DNA of 64,000 bases from Ahaetulla prasina (GCF_028640845.1 NC_080540.1:231120794-231184793), one strand, 5' to 3'. Positions 22,860-34,696 are shown, numbered from the stretch's first letter. Notes: a model not told the origin generated them from the sequence alone. Translations and numbers: made by a program.

Positions 22860-23330
22860 TTTATATGGCTCCCCAACACATTTTCAGTGATTCTGGGCAG
22901 CCTACAAAGATTTTTTTAAAAAAAAAACAATATTAAAAAACAATAAAAAGCAATTATTCCCTCCCCCAGCAGCTACAATCAGTCAATCAAATAAGCCACT
23001 TGATCCATCCCACTCTGGGTTCTCCAGGTCTGTTGGCAAAACCAGATCTTCAGGGCCTTGTAATAGAGTGTCCGAATTGGTGGTGGTGGTGGGGGGGTTC
23101 AATCTTTTCTCTGCAGAGATGATGTTCCAGAGGGAGATAACCACCAGAGAGAAGGTCCTTCTTCTTGGTCCTCTTAGATGTACCTTCTTAGGAGAGGGGA
23201 CGTGTAGCATTCTCTGCCTCCCCGCTTTGGTGGGTCAAGTACATGTGATCCAGAAAAAAAGAATCACACTTGTAGGTTTTGTAACCAACTCTGTAAGCAG
23301 AGAAAGGGGTCACGGGTCATAAAAGCTCAC
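22860..23330 (-). mobile_element. Old CR1/L2-type LINE 3' region
   Basis: GGGTTCTCCAGGTCTGTTGG, AGATGATGTTCCAGAGGGAG and GAGAGAAGGTCCTTCTTCTT are diverged forms of the LINE C-terminal and 3' UTR sequence (compare NELP and RAFSVG in intact copies). It ends 48 bases before a TMC1 exon. Confidence 0.65.
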
Positions 23331-23336
23331 TTGTAA

Positions 23337-24206
<870 letters not shown>

Positions 24207-25196
24207 CAGCTGGCGAAGTACTGTCCCAGTGTCTGGAAGCTGTACGGGTCTGGATGGGGAGAAACAGGCTCAAACTCAACCCCTCCAAGACAGAGTGGCT
24301 GTGGATGCCGGCATCCTGGTACAGTCAGCTGCAACCACGGCTGACTGTTGGGGGCGAGTCATTGGCCCCTATGGAGAGAGTGCGCAACTTAGGCATTCTC
24401 CTGGATGGGCGGTTGTCTTTTGAAGAACATTTGACGACCGTCTCCAGGAGAGCTTTTTATCAGGTACGCCTGATTCGCCAGTTGCGCCCCTTTCTTGACC
24501 GGGATTCCTTATGCAGTCACTCATGCTCTTGTTACCTCTTGCCTGGACTACTGCAATGCTCTCTACATGGGGCTCCCTTTGAAGAGCACCCGGAGGCTCC
24601 AGTTGGTCCAGAATGCAGCTGCGTGGGTGATAGAGGGAGCTGCTCATGGCTCCCATATAACACCAATCCTGCGCAAGCTGCACTGGCTGCCTGTGGTCTT
24701 CCGGGTGCACTTCAAGGTGTTGGTTACCACCTTTAAAGCACTCCATGGCTTAGGACTGGGGTATTTAGGGGATCGCCTACTGCCACTGTTTGCCTCCCAC
24801 CGACCCGTGCGCTCTCACAGAGAGGGACTCCTTAGGGTGCCGTCAGCCAAGCAATGTCGGTTGGCGGCCCCCAGGGGAAGGGCCTTCTCTGTGGGGGCTC
24901 CTACCCTATGGAACGAACTTCCCCCTGGACTCTGACAACTCCCTGACCTTCAGACCTTCCGCTGCGAGCGGAAGACGTACCTATTTTTCCCTGCAGGACT
25001 GACATAGAATTTTTAGATTTAATTATTGGTTTTAATTTTTAATTGGGTTTTATAATTTTTAAATGTATTTTAAATTGGGGCCAAATTTGAAAAAGTTTTT
25101 TAGTTATTGTTTTATTTGTATTGTGTTATTGATTGTTATTTTTACTTGGCTGTAAACCGCCCTGAGTCCTTTGGGAGAAGGGCGGTATACAAATTA

Positions 25197-25280
<84 letters not shown>

Positions 25281-25290
25281 TATTATTATT
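24207..25290 (+). mobile_element. CR1/L2 LINE, 5'-truncated, with (AAT)n tail
   Basis: Starts in the RT C-terminal region ([20 protein letters not shown]) and continues to the end of ORF2, with a frameshift near 24510. 3' hairpin AAACCGCCCTGAGTCC...AGGGCGG at about 25155-25188, then a long AAT run 25196-25280. Confidence 0.92.
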
Positions 25291-25339
25291 ATTATTATAA
25301 AATATTAATAATACTTTGTACAATTGGTTTTAACAAGCT

Positions 25340-25526
25340 ATAAAAAAATTATTACAGGAGGGGAAAGATTGGTCAAGCTGATCCCAGAGGTTATTGTGGC
25401 TTTTTCTTATGCACAATTTTCAGTGTGATTACACAATACAGACTCATAATAAATTATATAAATTATTTTATATTATAAAATAATATTTTATATTTTAATT
25501 TATATATAAATTAAATATATATAAAA

Positions 25527-25557
<31 letters not shown>

Positions 25558-25860
25558 GCTTTTTCCTCAGTTTTAGAAGACATAGAAAAGATTTAGCTTG
25601 AGAAAACAGATTATAGTATCTATCTTATAATTGATAGGAGAAAAGAAATCTTGCTGATATTGTTGCTCAGTGTCAGAGAGTTAGAGGTCCCTGCCTTTAG
25701 AAATAGGAACATCTTCGAAAGGGCAGATTAGCTCTATTTAAGGATTTTGACAATGTTTGAAGGCTAGGTGGCCCTAGCTGTAAGAATTTGTAATATTCTT
25801 CTGAGCTCTGGTATCACTGGTGATCTGCAGAAATGTTCCATACACTTTTCATACTTGTGT
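25340..25860. other. Intronic DNA with (AAAT)n
   Basis: AT-rich; an AAAT/AATA run at 25521-25557. Nothing else recognised. Confidence 0.65.
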
Positions 25861-25864
25861 GTGA

Positions 25865-26000
25865 AAGTGTGTTTATGGGCATACATCTTTGAGTCAGTGT
25901 TGATTCCTGGCAACTGTCTGGATAAACCCCTAAAGGGCTTTCTTCAGTAAGATTTTAGAAGTGATTTGCCACTGCCTGTTTCCTAGCTCTAGTAGAGTGT
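25865..26000. mobile_element. Possible old SINE fragment
   Basis: AAGTGATTTGCCACTGCCTG and TTGATTCCTGGCAACTG resemble the 3' body of the tRNA-derived SINE at 12545. Confidence 0.4.
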
Positions 26001-26059
26001 GATCAATAGACGGGAGCTTTACAGAGAGAAATCCAAACTGAAAATAAGAGCCGTAGTAC

Positions 26060-26270
26060 TTAGACTTCTATACTGCTTCGTAGTGCTTTACAGCACTCTC
26101 TGAGTGGTTTACTGTGTCAGCATATTTCCCCCAATAGTGTGGGTCCTCATTTTACCGACTTTGGAAGGCTGGGAGGCTGAGTCAACTTTGAGCCCTGTCA
26201 GGATCAAACTCTAAGCTGTGGGCAGAGTTTGCCTGCAATACTGCATTCTAACCACTGTGCTCTCCCACTT
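26060..26270 (-). mobile_element. tRNA-derived SINE, older relative of the hairpin-tailed family
   Basis: - strand head AGCACAGTGGTTAGAATGCA, middle GTAAAATGAGGACCCACACT, tail around AAACCACTCAGAGAGTGCTG and TATAGAAGTCTAAG. Similar copy at 30965-31200. Confidence 0.7.
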
Positions 26271-26583
26271 TTCACCTACTATAAGGAGCAGTTACTTTGA
26301 CCATGAGAACTACTAAATAATGGAATAGTTTGCTTCCTAAAATTATGGGGTGTCCATAATTTTATGGTGTGTAGTCTTTCAAAAAAAAAAAAGACTACAG
26401 TTTCCCCAAATTTCTTTGAAATTTGGAATCTAAGATTCATACAGTAACAACTAAAATGCTGTTTTATGCCAAATTTGTAATAAAACAATTACCCTTTTCA
26501 ACAAATTCCTCTGAAAGAAGGAAGTCTCCATGCTAGGATTCTTCCTTAACACACCCTGGTGTCCAACAACCGTTCAGACTGAT

Positions 26584-26746
26584 CAGTGGTCGGCTGCTGC
26601 AGGTTGTAACAACCGAAAATGTGAGTGTGTGGGGCTTCCAAAACACAGCGATATAGGACAGAATAGCGTTGGGGAGGGTGGGCCGCCCACGACTCGCAAC
26701 TACTGGTTCATCCGAACCGGTTCAAACTGGCAGCAGCCCACCTCTG
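26584..26746. mobile_element. Non-autonomous hAT element with 8-bp duplication
   Basis: Ends CAGTGGTCGGCTGC and GCAGCAGCCCACCTCTG. The duplication AGACTGAT (26576-26583, 26747-26754) is perfect. Confidence 0.92.
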
Positions 26747-26873
26747 AGACTGATGTAATAATATTCTTGATATTTTTATAAATGCCATTTCTTTTTATTT
26801 GGTATTAATTTGAAGTCAAACAGTCTTCCTCTGTTTTTTTATTTACATCTCTCTGTATCGTTTCTGTTAATAG

Positions 26874-26999
26874 CGGTAAAACTAGGATGTTTGAAGTCAT
26901 CGGAGAAACTCTGGAGCATGATTTCCCTTCCTGGTTTCAGAAGGTTTTCAATCTGGTCTCCAACCCTGGTGTGATTCTACCTTTCATTCTTCTGATGGT
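26874..26999 (+). CDS. TMC1: TMC1 coding exon, approach to S10
   Basis: 126 nt: completion of Ser, then [20 protein letters not shown] and on to FILLM plus two bases of Val. The acceptor is TTAATAG and the donor GT|GTATGT. The block [15 protein letters not shown] is identical to mammalian TMC1 as I recall it and differs from TMC2, so it is the best paralogue marker in the window. Confidence 0.95.
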
Positions 27000-27044
27000 G
27001 TATGTACAACTTTTTTTTTCTCCTGTCAGAACGTTTATTCTATT

Positions 27045-27337
27045 TGTTACATATGTAAATAGCGAGTGAAGCCAGGGATGTAGGTTTCAGTCAGGTCCGG
27101 GTTTAGCCGGACATTTGCATGCCTGCCGCTGATTGGTGGATTCAAACGGTGCCTGCCGCTGATTGGTGGATTCAAACGGTGGGAAAAGTAAAGCATTGTC
27201 AGTGGCTGAATCGGTGGACAGCTCCCTTTAAAAGGGAGCGCTGCCGGCTAAGCCTTTGCAGAAGTTACTGACTTGAAATAAAGAGCTGAAGTTATTTCCT
27301 GTTGTCCTGCCTCTTCATTGATTCCCACAACTCAACA
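27045..27337 (+). mobile_element. Solo LTR with tandem enhancer duplication
   Basis: 293 bp, TGTTACATATG to CTCAACA, with the 5-bp duplication CTATT on both sides (27040-27044, 27338-27342). 27121-27150 is repeated exactly at 27151-27180 and each unit holds an inverted CCAAT box (ATTGG). A TTTAAAAG box lies near 27226 and AATAAA near 27278. It is a retroviral-type LTR remnant; no internal genes. Confidence 0.88.
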
Positions 27338-27641
27338 CTATTTATTCTATTACTGTCCCCCCCCTTTCCCCACAAGAAGCTCAGTCAGCTTTCCTTTCCT
27401 ATTTATCTACACAACAGCCCTGTAAAGTGGGTCATTTTAGAGATGGAAATAAACAGAAAGGATTGTAATCTCGGTAGGAACAATCTGTAGTTTTTATATC
27501 CATTTCACATTCCACCCAGCCTGCTTTTCTCTCCCTTCCTTTTATATGTCATTAAACTTTATCTTTTCAACTTTGAAGACGGTTGTTGCATCAGTGTCAT
27601 CGTCGTTGACTGCCATAAAATATACGCTTTCCCCACTGTAG

Positions 27642-27720
27642 GCTGAGCATCTACTATCTCAATGCTACATCGAAAGGATATCAGGCTATGAATTTGGAGC
27701 TGAAGAAGAAATTGCAAAAT
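27642..27720 (+). CDS. TMC1: TMC1 coding exon, end of S10 and basic juxtamembrane helix
   Basis: 79 nt encoding the last base of Val, then LSIYYLNATSKGYQAMNLEL and KKKLQN. The acceptor is CACTGTAG and the donor GTAAGA. IYYLNAT closes the last membrane segment. The LELKKKL helix is the conserved start of the cytosolic C-terminus. It is phase 0 at its end. Confidence 0.94.
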
Positions 27721-27825
27721 GTAAGAAGGCTGAAGACACAGGGCTGGTTTTCTTTTCGCTCGCTAGATGGCAATTCTGTCTAAGATTTAACTATGAGATT
27801 TTTCTTTTTATTCCTTCTTTCCCAG

Positions 27826-27928
27826 CTAGCTGAAGAAAACAAAAGGAGGAACAAGCAAAAAGCTCAGCAACCACAAGACAACGAAGCAGTCTCTGTTGAG
27901 ACTCAGAACAACCCCAAGGGAGCCCAAG
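27826..27928 (+). CDS. TMC1: TMC1 coding exon, cytosolic C-terminal tail
   Basis: 103 nt: LAEENKRRNKQKAQQPQDNE then AVSVETQNNPKGAQ plus one base. The acceptor has a strong tract ending TTTCCCAG and the donor is G|GTGAGG. It starts charged and Gln-rich like the mammalian end (ENKMRNKK) but then departs from it. It is phase 1 at the end, which matches the two-base start of the exon at 30324. Confidence 0.85.
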
Positions 27929-28263
27929 GTGAGGAACGCTTTGAAGTCTGTTTTATTCCAGAGTCCCTGCCCTTATTCTGAGTACCTTTCTGCAGAATGA
28001 TTCCTGCCTTATCATTATTTCCCATTGGTCCATCTCGTCCTAAAGCAGAAACTCCAGAAGCCTCATCCAGAAGCATGTAAGGGTAGCATCATCATTCTAG
28101 ACCAGAAGTGTCAAACTTGATTTCATTGAGGGCTGCATCAGGGTTGTGTTTGACCTCGGGGAGCTGGGGTGGGCATGGCCAGCTCAACATCACTTGTGTT
28201 CTGTGGTGGCCAAGTGCTAAGGCAGGATTTCCCTCAGACCCTCCCTCCCTCTCATTATAATCT

Positions 28264-28350
28264 CCTTCCTTCCTTCCTTCCTTCCTTCCTTCCTTCCTTC
28301 CTTCCTTCCTTCCTTCCTTCCTTCCTTCCTTCCTTCCTTCCTTCCTTCCC
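28264..28350. repeat. (CTTC)n microsatellite
   Basis: About 21 tetranucleotide units, followed by pyrimidine-rich sequence to about 28480. The open frames here are low-complexity artefacts. Confidence 0.95.
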
Positions 28351-28634
28351 TTCTTTTTCCTTTCTTCTTCATTCTCCTTTTTTCTTCCTTCCCCTCTTTC
28401 CTTATTTTTCTTTCCTTCTCTCTTCCCATCTTCCCTTCTTTTTCTTCCCTCTTTCCATTTCTCCTTTCCTATCCCTTCTTGGATGTTCAAATGCAAAAGG
28501 GGAAACATTTCTCCTTTTCTTTTGTTTTGCTTTTAGTTTGTTTTGCTAGCCCTCTGCCAGTGAAAATAGAGCTTGAGAGGGCCACTGGCAGAGGCACTGT
28601 AGGCCGGTCCTTTGTTGTTTGCAGGGCGGCCCTG

Positions 28635-29147
28635 TGTTGTGCCTCCGCCCCCCCCCCGAGCCGGGCCTGCTGCCAGAAGGTAACTTGGACAGTGAGGGGG
28701 AAGGGCCGTCAGGACTTACCTCGGGAGCACCGGCTTACCTGGCTCAGCTCCAGGAGCTAGAAACAGGCCAGGTGGAAGAGATAACGAGGCCTCCATCCCC
28801 TGACTCTTCCCACCCCCCAGGCCATGCCTGCAGACCCAGCTGATGGCAATCAGGCTTGGTTTCATAGGCAGGAGAGGAGGGAACAACAGAAGCAAGGGTG
28901 TGGCAGGCCTAGGAAGTGCTGAGTCATGGAGCCACACCCCACAGGATATAAAAGGCAGCCAGAGCTGCTGTGTCTCTTTATAACAGGCAAATCCACTGAT
29001 TAAGAGCTGAAGTTTGTTTCTAGGTGACTCACCAGTGTCGTGGAAGATAACAGAGGCTCTTGGCATATGCTGGCTATTCTGCTGCCAGAGCTGATAGTGA
29101 CGGCTAATTAAGCCCTCATTCGGACGGAGGCGAGGGAGGACAGAACA
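28635..29147 (+). mobile_element. Solo LTR, same family as 20043-20563
   Basis: TGTTGTGCCTCC to GAGGACAGAACA, with 5-bp duplication CCCTG (28630-28634, 29148-29152). GATATAAAAGGCAG is a TATA-like box near 28943. It sits inside the hAT at 28103-29215. Confidence 0.87.
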
Positions 29148-29215
29148 CCCTGTGGGCCAGATCTAAGCAACCCATGGGCTGGTTCCGGCCCACAGGCCTT
29201 GAGTTTGACAACCCT

Positions 29216-30323
29216 GTTCTAGTTTGTCAAGATGGTGCCACTTTTCAATTCCTTAAAGAAAAGCTGAGTGAATTGCCAGCTGAAACTTTGGAAACTGAAA
29301 GTATGACCGCATCCCCTACTATACCTCAGACAGGCTTAGGAGATCCAGGGCAACCTGTGTAGCATGTAACTTCCTATCCACTCTTACATTTTACTGCTGC
29401 CTATTCTCTTCTCATCTGCTGCCTGAGGTGATGGGATCACTTTATCTAGTAGCAGGGCCAGCCCCAACATTTCTGCATCTACAATTCAACACCTGATGAG
29501 GAAAGATCCTGTTGAATGCCTGCCTTCTCTGCATCTGTGGAATTTGGAAGCACGGTAGAGCTTTTGAGCTGTTCAAACACAGTAATCCTTCATTATCTTG
29601 TTTGTAAATGAATGTTATTGGTGGCTGCAAGTGATCCATGCATCATGGGTTCCTACGCTGCCCTTGACATTTGAATATTGAGGTCCAATTTCTTTTAATC
29701 TGCCTCAGATTTGGGGGAAGAGCTAATTATTTTCTTCTTGTTTTAATATTTTTATTGAGTTATAAGATAAAATAAGATACAAAATACAAAAGTAAATAGG
29801 AGAGTTAATTATTTTCGTGATTGCATTTTTTTCCTGATTCATTTAGGGCATGGATACCCAAACTCTACCTCTCCCCAAATCTTGGCTTCTGGAGCTCTGC
29901 TAAAACTCACAACCAATTGATCCATTGCATTGCATTGCATTCAAGTCTAGTCCAGTCCAGTCCATTCTTTACTTAAATGCCTCCCATCTCACTGACTACA
30001 GGTAGCATATACATTTTTATGCAGTGCACAAATTTATTATACAGAACACATGAGGTGGGCAATTGTGTTTAATATATTTAAGTAATTTCATTTTAATTAT
30101 GTTTACTTTTTGTTCTGACCTTACAGTGTCTATTATTTATCACAGACATGACACTAAAAGGGCAAAACAGATTCTGCACTTGTGGTTTAGGCTGATGGTG
30201 GTTTCTCATTGAACTTATGCCACAAGGAACCCCAAGAGAATTTAGGAAGGGCTTTGGTTAGGAATTCACATTCATATACTGGGTTTTAAAAAACCAGCAA
30301 TTCTCTTCCCAAACCCATTTCAG
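29216..30323. other. Intronic DNA, no firm feature
   Basis: Last TMC1 intron. A 37-codon open stretch ends at 29360 (see rejected items). No repeat recognised with confidence. Confidence 0.6.
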
Positions 30324-30568
30324 ATAAAAACAAAGGACAGAAGGAGTCTAAGAAGAAGTCACCTCAAGAGCAGGAAAAAAGATCTGGTGTAGCCAATGGA
30401 AACCTTCCCCCTCCCTGCAAAGGACGAGGGGGTGGCCCCACACCTCCTCCCCACATAGCAGTGACACGAGCACCAGAATCTCGAAGCAAAGGCATGAATG
30501 GACACTCTGGAACTCCACCAGGTGGAACTTTTCAGCCAAGGATGCCAGGGCCACCTCAGAATTACTAA
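30324..30568 (+). CDS. TMC1: TMC1 terminal coding exon, Lys- then Pro/Gly-rich tail
   Basis: 245 nt: the two bases AT complete an Asp codon, then KNKGQKESKKKSPQEQEKRS, a proline/glycine-rich middle, and the end RMPGPPQNY followed by TAA. The acceptor is CCCATTTCAG. The reading frame is clean, low-complexity and positively charged. Mammalian TMC1 stops soon after the preceding helix, so this tail is a lineage difference or an alternative end. Frame continuity and splice sites support it; expression is not shown by the sequence. Confidence 0.8.
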
Positions 30569-30964
30569 TAAGAAAATTTTCCAGCAATATGTTTCAATGT
30601 AGGCAATGCTGCAATTCAAAAATGAGTAAGAGTAATTATCCAATAATAACCAACAGGAAGATCCGGAAGGAATATCTGAGGTGACACAGCTAAGATTGCT
30701 AAATGAAGTGTCGTAGAATGTATGAGGAGAAACCCTCGCTGGATCAAGCCAGAGATCTAGTCCAGCTTTTTGAGAAAACAATCTGAATGCCTTTGGGAAG
30801 CTCCCAAGCCTGTTTTGGAGAGCAATGATGTCCACCTATTGCTGCTTCTCAGCAGCTGGTATTTAAGCAATTGTTTTTCAGATGTGGCAACTGTAAGATG
30901 GACTTCCACTCCTAGAAGTCCCCAGCCAGAATGGGGACCAAATGCATATTAGGAACCTGATAGC

Positions 30965-31200
30965 AATAGCACTTAGACTTATATACCCCTTCACAGTGCT
31001 TTTACAGCCTTCTCTAAGCGGTTTACAGAGTCAGCTTTTAGATTGCTCCCAACAATCTGGATCCTCATTTGACCCACCTTGGAAGGATGGAAGGCTGAGT
31101 CAACCTCGAGCCTTGTGAGATTCGATCTACCAAATTGCAGGCAGCTGGCAGTCAGGAGAAGTAGCCTGCAGTACTGCAATCTAACCACTGGGCCACCGCA
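30965..31200 (-). mobile_element. tRNA-derived SINE
   Basis: - strand head GGTGGCCCAGTGGTTAGATT, middle GGTGGGTCAAATGAGGATCC, tail GTAAACCGCTTAGAGAAGGC and GGGGTATATAAGTCTAAGTG. Confidence 0.8.
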
Positions 31201-31589
31201 GCTCCAACGATACTTCAGTTGGACTGGAGTTTCCTTACATTTGACTTCCAGAGATTTGAGCTTCAACGCGGGAAATAAAAAACCATTATGTAGGTCACTA
31301 TATCTATGCCGTGTCTAGTTTTATCCTGCTCTATTGTGTGTCCCTTTCCCTCCTTCATTGTAAATGTATTCATAGAAAAAAACCTATATTCATTTTGTTG
31401 TTCCCTTTTTGAACATTTTCCAGATTGTTGATTTGTGTCTTTGTGTGCAGTGAACAAAAGGAGACATTCCCTAATGTTGCCTCCCCACAGATTTGCATAA
31501 GGACAATAGTCTGTGAATAGTTCTCTTTGCAGTTCTCTTCCAAAGATCTCAAGGATGGAATTTATCATTGGTATAGTAGTTCCTTGCCA

Positions 31590-31942
31590 GGGACGCGGTG
31601 GCTCAGTGGCTAAGACGCTGAGCTTGTCAGTCGAAAGGTCGGCAGTTCAGCGGTTCGAATCCCTAGTGCGGCGTAACTGGGTGAGCTCCCGTTACTTGTC
31701 CCAGCTTCTGCCAACCTAGCAGTTCGGAAGCACATAAAAAATGCAAATAGAAAAAATAGGGACCACCTTTGGTGGGAAGGTAACAGTGTTCCGTGCGCCT
31801 TTGGCGTTGAGTCATGCCGGCCACATGACATGGAGACATCTTGGGATAATGCCGGCTCTTTGGCTTTGAAACTGAGATGAGCACCGCCCCCTAGAGTCAG
31901 GAATGACTAGCACGTATGTGCGAGGGGAACCTTTACCTTTAT
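31590..31942 (+). mobile_element. Sauria-type SINE
   Basis: GGGACGCGGTGGCTCAGTGG head, B box GGTTCGAATCC, end GGGGAACCTTTACCTTTA. Short direct repeat TAGTTCC on both sides. Intergenic, after TMC1. Confidence 0.92.
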
Positions 31943-31983
31943 AATAGTTCCCTATTTCTATAAATCATCATATCTGCAAGATC

Positions 31984-32262
31984 CTTTTTTTTTTTGTTTT
32001 TTTTGTTTTACATTTATACCCCGCCCTTCTCCGAAGACTCAGGGCGGCTTACAGTGTATAAGGCAATAGTCTCATTCTATTTGTATATTTTTACAAAGTC
32101 AACTTATTGCCCCCCCAACAATCTGGGTCCTCATTTTACCTACCTTATAAAGGATGGAAGGCTGAGTCAACCTTGGGCCGGGCTCGAACCTGCAGTAATT
32201 GCAGGCTACTGTGTTCTTAATAACAGGCTTTTACCAGCGTGAGCTAAACCGGCCCCTTTTCC
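31984..32262 (-). mobile_element. tRNA-headed SINE sharing the LINE 3' hairpin
   Basis: Near-identical to 13626-13905, including the ATAAAGGATGGAAGGCTGAG region; lies in reverse orientation directly after the Sauria SINE. Confidence 0.85.
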
Positions 32263-32296
32263 CGCTCAGTCACTGCAGTTTGGATTCCACAATGTA

Positions 32297-32680
32297 TAGG
32301 TAGTCCTCAACTTATGACTACTTGTTTAATGACTGTCCAAAGTTATGACGGCACTGAAAAAAGTGACTTATGACCGGTTCTTGTACGTATGACTGTTGCA
32401 GCATATCCCAAAACCAAAATCTGGTGACTTGGCAACTGACATGTATATATGATGGTTGCAGCAACCCAGGGTCCTGTGATGGCCATTTGTGACCTTCCTA
32501 GCTGGCTTCTGACAAGCAAAGTCAATGGGGAAAGCTGGATTTGTTTAACAAGGGCAAGATTCACTTACCAAACATGAAAAAAGGTCATGAAATCAGGTGG
32601 GACTCACGCTACAGTCACCTTGCTTAGCATCTGGCATTCGAGTCCCAATGGTGGTTGTACGTTGAGGATTACCTGCATAG
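32297..32680. repeat. About 380-bp inverted-end repeat
   Basis: Left end AGGTAGTCCTCAACTTATGA and right end TACGTTGAGGATTACCTG are inverted. The most complete copy in the window. Confidence 0.75.
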
Positions 32681-32740
32681 GTAAAGTTTGGGTTACCGTG
32701 GATAGGTTTATAAACCACTGATCTGCATTTGCCATTTTGA

Positions 32741-32805
32741 AGGCCAAGGTCTCCAACCTTGGCAACTTTAAGCCTGGCGGACTTCAACTCCCAGAATTCC
32801 CCAGC
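32741..32805. mobile_element. Half copy of the palindromic hAT family
   Basis: AAGGTCTCCAACCTTGGCAA through CTCCCAGAATTCCCCAGCC; the second arm is missing. Confidence 0.6.
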
Positions 32806-33539
32806 CACCTTGAGATTCTCCTTATCTGTCTCATCACCACTTGGTACAAACAAAGACTCCTTAGCCTTCATGGTCTTAATCTTGGCAGGAATCTTCAATC
32901 TTGGACCTTGATCATCTCATTCTAGCAGGTGGGCAAAGCATTCCAAGATAAGATAGATTGTCCTCTCGTCCATTGTAAACTTCAGTGAGATGAGACCATT
33001 GTGAAGCTGGTACGCTTAATTATGGTTTAGAACCTATGCAGACATTACTTGGCTGGTGAACTGTTGAGTTGTAAGCTTTCATCCATACAAACAAACCTGT
33101 CTGAACCTGGAAGTTGGAAGAAGGTGGAAAAGAGTTAGTTTCTGGTGCGCGATGCATCAGCAACTAACCCTTTCCCACCTTCTCCTGACTTCTGAAACCT
33201 TCAAGGTTGGAGTTATGGGCACCATCAGGTTTTACTGAGATCTTGCCATGTCTCTAAGGTATATATAAGGCACATATTTTTTTATGTTTGCTGGACTGTC
33301 AAACAAAACAGACTTATGAACAACCTCTCAGAACATAACTTATTCATAAGTAGAGCATTGTCTGTATAAACTAGTCTGAAATTGCCATGCAATAAAACTT
33401 CAATGATGACTTAGCTAGAAGGATACTGAGTTCTTGCTGGCTTTCAAAGTGTCCACCTGCCATCATCTCTTTGGGGTTCCCTGACTTGCAGAAGGGACAC
33501 AAAGTCATTCTTTCTTTGTTTTCTTGTATTATTAAATAA

Positions 33540-33897
33540 GGGACATGGTAGCTCAGTGGCTAAGACGCTGAGCTTGTTGATCAAAAGGTCAGCAGTTCAG
33601 CGGTTCGAATCCCTAGTGCCGCATAACGGGGTGAGCTCCCATTACTTGTCCCAGCTTCTGCCAACCTAGCAGTTTGAAAGCATGTAAAAACAATGCAAGT
33701 AGAAAAATAGGGACCACCTTTGGTGGGAAGGTAATAGTGTTCCGTGTGCCTTTGGCATTTAGTCATGCCAGCCACATGACCACGGAGACGTCTTCAGACA
33801 GCACTGGCTCTTCAGCTTTGAATGGAGATGAGCACCGCCCCCTAGAGTCGGGAACAACTAGCATGTATGTGCGAGGGGAACCTTTACCTTTTACCTT
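33540..33897 (+). mobile_element. Sauria-type SINE
   Basis: GGGACATGGTAGCTCAGTGG head, B box GGTTCGAATCC, end GGGGAACCTTTACCTTTTAC. Flanks ATTATTAAATA and TTATTGTTAAATA form a rough duplication. Confidence 0.9.
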
Positions 33898-34688
33898 ATT
33901 GTTAAATATTGTTCATGAAGCAAAAAAACAAAAAAACAAAACCCCAACAACAGTAGTCTACACTTTTAGAAACAATCTGGATGGTACATGCCTACTTGAG
34001 TCTGAAACACATGCAATCAAGTCTGCCTCCCCACCCAAAAAAAAAGAAAAGAAAAGAAAGAAAAAGGCTTTTTATTTTGCTTTTCAGAGAAGTGGCTCCA
34101 AAACTCTGTTGATGAATAGCGAGGATTTTAAACTCCAGATGTTCCTTTCTTCAAAGTATCACTTCTTGCATTATACTCAATCCAGAAAATCCTTTTGAAA
34201 GAAAAAAAAATGGGAAGTCTCAATAAAAAAAGAAAAAGAAAAATTAGTACCCCTATCAATTTGACCAAAACACTGCAAAACATAGTTAGCCTTTCAAGAT
34301 AGACCAGGCTAGGAAACCACGTAGGACAGTAGTAGTTTTACTGTAGAGCTGTTATAACATAACTTTGCAAGATTGAATGTTTCCTCTTCATCCCTTTATC
34401 TTCATGTGAAGTAAGTAAGAGCGTGTCAGTTTATTCACATTACTTTTTTGGCCTGAGCGCAGGCCAATTTATCTCACGTTGTCCCCGTGGTGGTTTTTCC
34501 ATCTGTTCCTCAAGGACATTCTTTCTTTCCCTCACACCAGCTTTTCAGTTCCTTTTCATAATATCTCTGTGTGCAGGCAATAGGAGCTAACTCTATCTTC
34601 TCTCTCAGAGTCTTCTGCCTGTAGAGACAACGGTAACTTGATAAACTGCCCAGGAAATACAATTAGTGAGCGGAAGAAAACTGCTATT
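33898..34688. other. Intergenic DNA, nothing recognised
   Basis: A/AAAG-rich stretches at 34036-34070 and 34198-34245; no family recognised. Confidence 0.6.
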
Positions 34689-34696
34689 ATCTAGGG

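Larger units (their letters stand above)
28103..29215. mobile_element. Non-autonomous hAT element split by a solo LTR
   Basis: Ends CAGAAGTGTCAAACTTGA and CTTGAGTTTGACAACCCTG. Flanks TTCTAGAC and TTCTAGTT match at 6 of 8. The interior holds a (CTTC)n tract at 28264-28350 and the LTR at 28635-29147. Confidence 0.8.

Noticed and set aside
25107..25343. Open frames of poly-Asn and poly-Tyr (also 39720-40036)
   Set aside because: Translations of (AAT)n LINE tails.
28046..28077. Possible 28-31 nt microexon with good-looking acceptor and GTAAGG donor
   Set aside because: Either acceptor choice breaks the frame of the terminal exon or creates an immediate stop. It could be a rare alternative form but is not supported.
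28092..28549. Open frames with KEGR or LPSF repeats
   Set aside because: Translations of a (CTTC)n tract in a hAT element.
29252..29362. Possible extra TMC1 coding exon (open stretch EKLSELPAETLETES...)
   Set aside because: The only acceptor is a poor AAAG and no donor gives the phase needed to join the exon at 30324. Direct joining of 27928 to 30324 keeps the frame.
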